Shown here: piece after piece, positions 58,918 to 64,000 of the stretch
How the letters are laid out: the number at the start of each line of letters is the position of its first letter
How positions within the stretch are numbered: position 1 is the stretch's first letter
Origin: SZAS-79 sp965279075
Lineage (GTDB): Bacteria > Pseudomonadota > Gammaproteobacteria > Burkholderiales > SG8-39
Direction: 5' to 3'
Assembly (NCBI GenBank): GCA_965279075.1
Contig: CBDIHI010000006.1
Coordinates: 186,001-250,000, forward strand
DNA: 64,000 nucleotides
Program-made: the position numbers and the translations under genes
Notes under the pieces: model-generated
What the model saw: only the letters and a program-made list of their open reading frames with translations
Database searches by the model: none
What the model was told of the DNA's origin: nothing

Positions 58918-59979
58918 ATGGCACAGACGACCCCCGGGACCCGCTACCGCCCCGCAGACCTCGAAGACTGGACCGCCGCCGTCCTGCAGCGCGCGGGTGT
59001 CCCGGCCGGCGATGCGCGCATCGCCGCCGGCCTGCTCGTGCGCAGCGACCTGCGCGGCTGGCGCACGCACGGCCTCACGCGCGTGGCCTCGTACGTACAG
59101 CGGCTGGAATCCGGCGAGTTCAACCCGCGCCCCGACATGCGCCACAAGGTGCGCGGCGGCATCGCCGTGTTCGAGGCCGACGGCGCGATGGGGCACGTCG
59201 CCTCGCCTGCCGTCGTGGCGGTGGGGCTCGAACAACTCAAGCACCAGCCCTCGGTGTTCGTCGCCGTGCGCGATATCGGGCACCTCGGGGCGCTCGGGGT
59301 GCACGCGATCGCGGCGGCCGAGGCGGGTGCCTTCTGCATGCTCGGCCAGCACACGCCGCCGCTGCTGGCGATGCCCGGCTTCAAGGGCCCGGCCATCGGC
59401 CACAACCCGTTCGCGTTCGGCTGCCCGGTGCCGGGCGCCGACCCGCTAGTCTTCGACATGGCCTGCAGCGTGGCTGCGCGCGGCCACATCCTGCTGGCGG
59501 CCCGCGAAGGCCGGCCGATCCCGGAAGGCTGGGCGCTGGACGCCGACGGCGTGCCGACGACGGACGCGAAGCGGGCGCTGGCCGGCCCGCTGCTGCCGAC
59601 CGGCGGCCACAAGGGCATCGGCATGGCGATGATGATCGAACTGCTGGCCGGGGCGTTCTCGGCCAGCGCCGAGTCCCTCGAACGCGGGCCGACCACGATG
59701 GCCTCCGGCGGCGCAGGCGGCCGGGAAAGCGCGTTCTTCTGGTTCGTGGACCCGGGCGCCTTCGCCAGCCGCGCAGTGTTCGACGCCTACATGCGGCAGT
59801 GGGTCGGGACGTACCTCGAGGCGGGCGGCGAGGCGGGGCGGCTGCCCGGGCACCGCGGCGCGGAGCTGGAGCGGGCGACGCTGGCAGGTGGGCTCGACGT
59901 GGCGCCGGCGATCGAGAAGGAACTGCGCGAGCTGGGTGCGCGGCTGGGCGTGCCTTTCGAGGTCCCCGCGCTCTCCTGA
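58918..59979 (+). CDS. Ldh_2-family NAD(P)-dependent oxidoreductase (malate/lactate/ureidoglycolate dehydrogenase type)
   Basis: A 353-residue member of the YlbC/ComC/sulfolactate dehydrogenase family, unrelated to Rossmann LDHs. RSDLRGWRTHGLTRVASYVQ holds the catalytic His and Arg; AIGHNPFAFGCPVPGADPLV and GGHKGIGMAMMIELLAGAFS are conserved. It oxidises a 2-hydroxyacid, fitting the neighbouring hydrolyase and binding proteins. It lies 10 bp after the frameshifted tctC. Confidence 0.92.
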   Translation: MAQTTPGTRYRPADLEDWTAAVLQRAGVPAGDARIAAGLLVRSDLRGWRTHGLTRVASYVQRLESGEFNPRPDMRHKVRGGIAVFEADGAMGHVASPAVVAVGLEQLKHQPSVFVAVRDIGHLGALGVHAIAAAEAGAFCMLGQHTPPLLAMPGFKGPAIGHNPFAFGCPVPGADPLVFDMACSVAARGHILLAAREGRPIPEGWALDADGVPTTDAKRALAGPLLPTGGHKGIGMAMMIELLAGAFSASAESLERGPTTMASGGAGGRESAFFWFVDPGAFASRAVFDAYMRQWVGTYLEAGGEAGRLPGHRGAELERATLAGGLDVAPAIEKELRELGARLGVPFEVPALS

Positions 59980-60028
59980 TTTCCCCGGGACTGTGCAGGC
60001 GGCACAGCCGCCCGAGCGGGGAAGGAGC

Positions 60029-60052
60029 AAATGCGAGTGATTCTCATATACA
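60029..60052 (+). promoter_or_regulatory. Fur-box-like palindrome with -10-like hexamer
   Basis: AATGCGAGTGATTCTCAT (around 60030-60047) resembles betaproteobacterial Fur sites (AATGCGAATGATTCTCATT-like); 12 of 17 positions are symmetric. TATACA (60047-60052) could be a -10. The next gene begins about 100 bp downstream. A hairpin CTGACCGC / GCGGTCAG follows at about 60082-60109. Confidence 0.35.
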
Positions 60053-60154
60053 TTTTACAGGGGCGCATCCTTCCCTTAAGCTGACCGCTTCGAACTTTGC
60101 GCGGTCAGGCGCCTGACGGCAAGGCAAACACGGCAGGGATCCCGGGAGTGAGCC

Positions 60155-60988
60155 ATGGCAAGGGCGTGCAAGGTAATTACGACCTGCTTCGCGGGCCGCG
60201 CGATCCGCAAGCAGACGACGATGTGCGGGGACCCGCCGGGCCCCTTCATGCACGCCCAGGTCTTCCCGGATGCCGAATCGGTGCTGGAGCTGGTCGCCCT
60301 GATCCACGAGTTCGAACTCCGGGTCGATCCCGGCGTCGCCTGCGACACCCTGATCGTGAACAACGACACCGGCTGGGAACGGGGCAACCATTGCCTCGCG
60401 TCACTGCACGGCACCCGCACGCGCTCGGGGAAGTTCAAGGTCCTGACCCGCGACAACTTCGGGGTGTCCCTCGGCGGGTACAACCACGCGTTCGAGGAAT
60501 GCCGCGACCAGTACGACTACTGGGCGTTTACCGAGGACGACATCCTGATCAGCGGCGACCAGTGGTATGCGCGCTGCATCGAAAGGCTCGGGCGCGATCC
60601 CGGCCTCGGCTTCCTTGCGCTCCAGGGGCTGTCGAACGATCCCGCCCTGCACGCGCACGGCGGCGTGGGGGTGACGCGGGTGGACGTCCTGGATGCCGTA
60701 CGCGGCCTGTGGGGCTCCCTGCCGCACCGGGGGCGGCACGAGTCGCAGACCGACGAGGCCCACATCATTTTCGGTGAGGTGCTGTTCACCAACCTGATCA
60801 GCCGGCTGGGAAAGACGCTCGAGGCCATGCCGCTTGACCCGCCGCTGTATACGTACGCGTACGAGTACCTGCGCAGCGTGGGCCGCGGGCGCGGCGCGCG
60901 CAGCCTCGTCCGGGCAAGGGACCTCCTGCCGCGTGCCCTGCGCAAGGTGTCACGCGTGACCGACGCGCTGGCCGACCGGTTGTCCTGA
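60155..60988 (+). CDS. GT-A-like glycosyltransferase, unknown
   Basis: A 277-residue protein. CDTLIVNNDTGWERGN, TRDNFGVSLGGYNHAFEECR and YDYWAFTEDDILISGDQWYA follow the core of family 2-like GT-A transferases, with E-D-D as the metal site near residue 127. The C-terminal 100 residues are less typical. It has no membrane helix. It converges on a methyltransferase gene (10 bp gap) and is not near other polysaccharide genes. Substrate unknown. Confidence 0.65.
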   Translation: MARACKVITTCFAGRAIRKQTTMCGDPPGPFMHAQVFPDAESVLELVALIHEFELRVDPGVACDTLIVNNDTGWERGNHCLASLHGTRTRSGKFKVLTRDNFGVSLGGYNHAFEECRDQYDYWAFTEDDILISGDQWYARCIERLGRDPGLGFLALQGLSNDPALHAHGGVGVTRVDVLDAVRGLWGSLPHRGRHESQTDEAHIIFGEVLFTNLISRLGKTLEAMPLDPPLYTYAYEYLRSVGRGRGARSLVRARDLLPRALRKVSRVTDALADRLS

Positions 60989-60998
60989 GGGAGCGTGG

Positions 60999-61802
60999 CT
61001 AGCCCGGCGTCTCCGGCAGCCACACGCTGCCGCGCAAGGGGGCCCTGAAGCGCGGTTCCGCGACCCCGCGCTTCTCGATCACCAGCAGCAGCGGGTAGCA
61101 GTGGATCGAGTGGATCGCGGACTGGAAGGCGGTCACCTCGATCCAGTCTTCGCCTGTGCGGCTGGCAATCTCCCCGGCATTGAGCGCGTCGCACAGGGCG
61201 TGCGCAAACCCCGCGAAGCGATTGCCGCTTCCGTGCACGTCCTCGCACACGTACACGCCACCCGGCTGCAGGTGCGGCAGCATCTCCTCGAGCGAAGTCA
61301 TCTGCTGTTCCGCGCCGTGCCCCCCGTCGTCGACGAAGATATCCACGCGCGGAACGTCTTTCCGGAAGCGCGCCCACATCGCGCGGTCGGACTGGTCTCC
61401 GACATGGATGCTCACCCCCGGCCCCGCGTGGGCCAGGCATGCGGGGTCGATATCGATGCCGTGCACTTCGCAGCCGGCCCCGAGGCACTGCTTCCACAGG
61501 GAGAGGCTGCCGCCGCTCGCAACCCCTGCTTCCGCGACGACCGGGCTGCGTCCGGCGAACCGGGACAGGTGGCGGTCGTAGGCGTCCGCGTAGTGCATCC
61601 ACTTCTGTATGCCGGGGCCCTGGGTGTGGTGCTCGAGGAAGTCGTGCCAGGGGTTCGGGCCGCCCGGGGGGGGCTGCGGGTCGCCTGGCGCGGGCCGGGA
61701 CGAACCGCCCGCTTGCCAGCGGCGCGCGAAGTCGGTTCCGCGGACGCCGCGCGGCAAACGGGCCAGCATCAGGTAAATCGAGCGCATCCACATCGGCGTC
61801 AC
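60999..61802 (-). CDS. class I SAM-dependent methyltransferase (CmcI/macrocin-type)
   Basis: A 267-residue methyltransferase. VAEAGVASGGSLSLWKQCLG is the SAM loop, VHGIDIDPACLAH the acidic residue that binds SAM ribose, and RVDIFVDDGGHGAEQQMTSL and GGVYVCEDVHGSGNRF match the CmcI/TylF-like O-methyltransferase and cephalosporin hydroxylase group. Two ATGs (61802 and 61790) are possible. Together with the opposing GT-like gene it may modify a glycan or natural product. Confidence 0.82.
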   Translation of the reverse strand: MTPMWMRSIYLMLARLPRGVRGTDFARRWQAGGSSRPAPGDPQPPPGGPNPWHDFLEHHTQGPGIQKWMHYADAYDRHLSRFAGRSPVVAEAGVASGGSLSLWKQCLGAGCEVHGIDIDPACLAHAGPGVSIHVGDQSDRAMWARFRKDVPRVDIFVDDGGHGAEQQMTSLEEMLPHLQPGGVYVCEDVHGSGNRFAGFAHALCDALNAGEIASRTGEDWIEVTAFQSAIHSIHCYPLLLVIEKRGVAEPRFRAPLRGSVWLPETPG

Positions 61803-61981
61803 GGGTGGCGAACCCCCTGAAAAGGAACACTACGGCCCGGCAGCGGCACGATGCCCTGCCCGCGGCCCGGCTACCGGGATGAGGCTTGCGTGACGCTTGT
61901 GCGCGCCCGGACGCGCGCAACGGTCGCAATTCCGCAACCCTTGCGGCGATAATCGCACCCCGCACTCCCTGGAGCCCACCG

Positions 61982-63148
61982 TTGAAGATCGTCGAGATCC
62001 GCGAAAAGACCCTCCCCATCAGCTCGCCCATCCGCAACGCGTACATCGATTTTAGCAAGATGACCCTCAGCCTCGTTGCGGTCATCACCGACGTGATCCG
62101 CGACGGCCGGCCCGTGGTCGGCTACGGCTTCAACTCCAACGGGCGCTACGGGCAGGGCACGCTGATGCGGGAGCGCTTCATCCCCCGTGTGCTGGAGGCG
62201 GACCCCGCCACTCTGCTGGACGCCGCGGGCACCAACATCGACCCGCACAAGGTCTGGAGCGCGATGTTCACCAACGAAAAGCCGGGCGGCCACGGCGAGC
62301 GCTCGGTGGCGATCGGCACGATCGACATGGCGGTGTGGGACGCGGTGGCGAAGATCGAAGGCAAGCCGCTGTTCCAGCTGCTGGCCGACCGCTACGGCGA
62401 CGGCAGGCCCGATCGCAAGGTCTTCGTCTACGCGGCGGGCGGCTACTACTACCCGGGCCAGGACCACGGCAAGCTCAAGGACGAGATGCGCAGCTACATC
62501 AACCGCGGCTACAGCGTGGTGAAGAAGAAGATCGGGGGCGCCACGCTCGACGAGGACCTGCGCCGGATCGACTCGATCCTGTCGGTGCTGCAGGACGGGC
62601 AGAGGCTCTGCGTGGACGCCAACGGCCGGTTCGACCTCGATACGGCGATCCGCTACGCAAAGGCGCTCTCGCAGTACGACCTGTTCTGGTACGAGGAACC
62701 TGGCGACCCGCTCGACTACGAGTTGCAGGCCACCCTGCGCAACTACTACCGGAACCCCATGGCCACCGGCGAGAACCTGTTCTCGATGCAGGACGCGAGG
62801 AACCTCATCCGCCACGGCGGCATGCGGCCGGACCGCGACTGGCTGCAGTTCGATTGCGCGCTGAGCTACGGGCTGGTGGAGTACCTGCGCACGCTCGACA
62901 TGCTGAAGGAACACGGCTGGTCGGCGAGCCGCTGCATCCCCCACGGCGGGCACCAGATGTCGCTGAACATCGCCGCGGGCCTCGGGCTGGGCGGCAACGA
63001 GTCCTACCCGGACCTGTTCCAGCCTTTTGGCGGCTTCCCGGACGGGGTGAAGGTGGAGGACAGCTACGTGACGATGCCGGACCTTCCCGGCATCGGCTTC
63101 GAGGGCAAGGCCGACCTGTACCGCGTCATGCGGTCGCTGTCGGCCTAG
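61982..63148 (+). CDS. tarD: enolase-superfamily dehydratase, probable D(-)-tartrate dehydratase
   Basis: A 388-residue mandelate racemase-like enzyme. SSPIRNAYIDFSKMTLSLVA, GGHGERSVAIGTIDMAVWDA, VVKKKIGGA (catalytic Lys), VDANGRFD, WYEEPGDP and ATGENLFS (metal-binding Asp/Glu/Glu), and CIPHGGHQMSLNIAAGLGLG (His) closely match the Bradyrhizobium D-tartrate dehydratase I recall. The product would be oxaloacetate. The TTG at 61982 is used, with GGAG 8 bases upstream. A TctC gene runs towards it from the right. Confidence 0.85.
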   Translation: MKIVEIREKTLPISSPIRNAYIDFSKMTLSLVAVITDVIRDGRPVVGYGFNSNGRYGQGTLMRERFIPRVLEADPATLLDAAGTNIDPHKVWSAMFTNEKPGGHGERSVAIGTIDMAVWDAVAKIEGKPLFQLLADRYGDGRPDRKVFVYAAGGYYYPGQDHGKLKDEMRSYINRGYSVVKKKIGGATLDEDLRRIDSILSVLQDGQRLCVDANGRFDLDTAIRYAKALSQYDLFWYEEPGDPLDYELQATLRNYYRNPMATGENLFSMQDARNLIRHGGMRPDRDWLQFDCALSYGLVEYLRTLDMLKEHGWSASRCIPHGGHQMSLNIAAGLGLGGNESYPDLFQPFGGFPDGVKVEDSYVTMPDLPGIGFEGKADLYRVMRSLSA

Positions 63149-63158
63149 TCCCCGCCCT

Positions 63159-64000
63159 TCAGTCGACCTTGACGTTCGCCTTCTTCACGATCACCCCGTA
63201 GCGCTCCTGCTCCCTTTTCAGCAGGGCACCCATTTCGTCGGGGGTGTTCGAGGCGGTATCCATGCCGAGCGCGAGGTACCTCTCCTTCAGGTCGGGCGAC
63301 TGCACGGCCTTCTGGATCTCCGTGGCGAGGCGCTGCGCGATGTCCTTCGGCAGGCCGCCGGGCGCGGCGTAGCCGATCCACGCGCCGATGTCATAGCCCG
63401 GCAGCCCGGCCTCGGCGATGGTCGGTACGTCCGGCAGGGCCGAGGAGCGCTTGGCGAACGACACGCCGTAGGCCTTGAGGCGGCCCGACTTCACGTGGCC
63501 GATCACCGAGGCGACCGTCTCGAACGTGTAGGCGACCTGGCCGCTGATGACGTCCGTCAGCGCCGGGGCGCTGCCCTTGTACGGGATGTGGCGCGCGTTC
63601 AGCTCGGCCATGGTGTTGAAGTAGACGCTGATCAGGTGGGCCGTGGCGCCCGTGCCCGAGGAGGCGAACGTGTACTTGTCCGGGTTGGCCTTGACCAGCG
63701 AGATGAACTCCTTGGTGTTGGCGGCCGGGAAGTTCGAAGCCGTCACCAGCGCGAAAGGCGCCAGCGCGATCAGGCTGACCGGCGCGAGCTGGGTGAGCGG
63801 GTCGTAGGGCACCTTCTGCACGTTCGGCATGATCGAGATCGGGCCGCTGGAGGCCGCGAGCAGCGTGTAGCCATCGGGCGCGGCCTTGGCGACGAAGTCC
63901 GTGCCGATGCTGCCGCCTGCGCCGGGCTTGTTGTCGGCGACGAAGGGCTGGCCGAAGGCCTGCGAGAGCTTGTCGGCGACGATGCGCGCCGCGAGGTCGG
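63159..64000 (-). CDS. TctC/Bug-family periplasmic solute-binding protein, N-terminus cut by window edge
   Basis: The frame is open to the right edge; 280 residues are visible. Recognisable parts are FVADNKPGAGGSIGTDFVAK, APDGYTLLAASSGPISI, VPYDPLTQLAPVSLIALAPF and HIPYKGSAPALTDVISGQVA. It ends with the standard VKKANVKVD. The signal peptide and ligand loop lie outside. It converges on the tartrate dehydratase gene, separated by 10 bp, and might bind tartrate or a related diacid. Confidence 0.9.
   Translation of the reverse strand, partial: DLAARIVADKLSQAFGQPFVADNKPGAGGSIGTDFVAKAAPDGYTLLAASSGPISIMPNVQKVPYDPLTQLAPVSLIALAPFALVTASNFPAANTKEFISLVKANPDKYTFASSGTGATAHLISVYFNTMAELNARHIPYKGSAPALTDVISGQVAYTFETVASVIGHVKSGRLKAYGVSFAKRSSALPDVPTIAEAGLPGYDIGAWIGYAAPGGLPKDIAQRLATEIQKAVQSPDLKERYLALGMDTASNTPDEMGALLKREQERYGVIVKKANVKVD

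Overview
This 64 kb window is GC-rich chromosomal DNA from a betaproteobacterium, probably Burkholderiales-like. The signs are several orphan TctC/Bug-type periplasmic binding proteins, stacked family III CoA-transferases and acyl-CoA dehydrogenases, and strong G/C third-position bias. No rRNA, tRNA or CRISPR array was seen. Genes run edge to edge, often with ATGA/GTGA overlaps. All functions are read from motifs and recalled family knowledge; no database search was run.

1-16.8 kb (+): exopolysaccharide/capsule locus. It holds four GT4-type glycosyltransferases (the first cut by the window edge), a multi-spanning polymerase-like protein, a GT2 transferase, galE, a nucleotidyltransferase-fold gene behind an ordered array of four inverted sites, a NodU/CmcH carbamoyltransferase, an outer-membrane beta-barrel, a Wza-type export protein, a Wzz/BY-kinase, its PHP-type phosphatase and an O-antigen ligase/polymerase. 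16.8-19.2 kb (-): YdcF protein, PiT phosphate transporter and its DUF47 partner.

19.3-26.7 kb (-): a seven-gene acyl-CoA operon (IclR regulator, enoyl-CoA hydratase, acyl-CoA dehydrogenase, TctC protein, three family III CoA-transferases). 27-42.7 kb (+): a long fatty or cyclic acid degradation block (SDR, acryloyl-CoA reductase-like MDR, three acyl-CoA dehydrogenases, thiolase, FadB, nitronate monooxygenase-like protein, GST, MFS). It is interrupted by an IS30-family element and carries a VapBC pair.

42.7-46.0 kb: an island of lower GC that I read as an integron gene-cassette array without an integrase (CALIN). Four complete attC sites and one truncated site separate five cassettes: a Cys-rich protein, a small KOW-like protein, HicAB, a four-helix membrane protein, and a secreted protein followed by a ParE remnant. 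The R''/R' core pairs co-vary between successive sites as cassette insertion predicts. This is the most distinctive system in the window.

46.0-51.7 kb: LURP-one/scramblase-like protein, serine hydrolase, thioesterase, SDR, aldehyde dehydrogenase and zinc alcohol dehydrogenase. 51.7-60 kb: two divergent operons meeting at a palindromic operator with two well-formed promoters. One side has a TctC protein, a D-2-hydroxyacid dehydrogenase and two tandem paralogous proteins of unknown function. The other has split altronate-dehydratase-type subunits, a GntR regulator, two TctC proteins (one with two frameshifts) and an Ldh_2-family dehydrogenase. This suggests uptake and oxidation of hydroxy or sugar acids. 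60-64 kb: a GT-A-like protein, a methyltransferase, a probable D-tartrate dehydratase and a further TctC protein running off the right edge.
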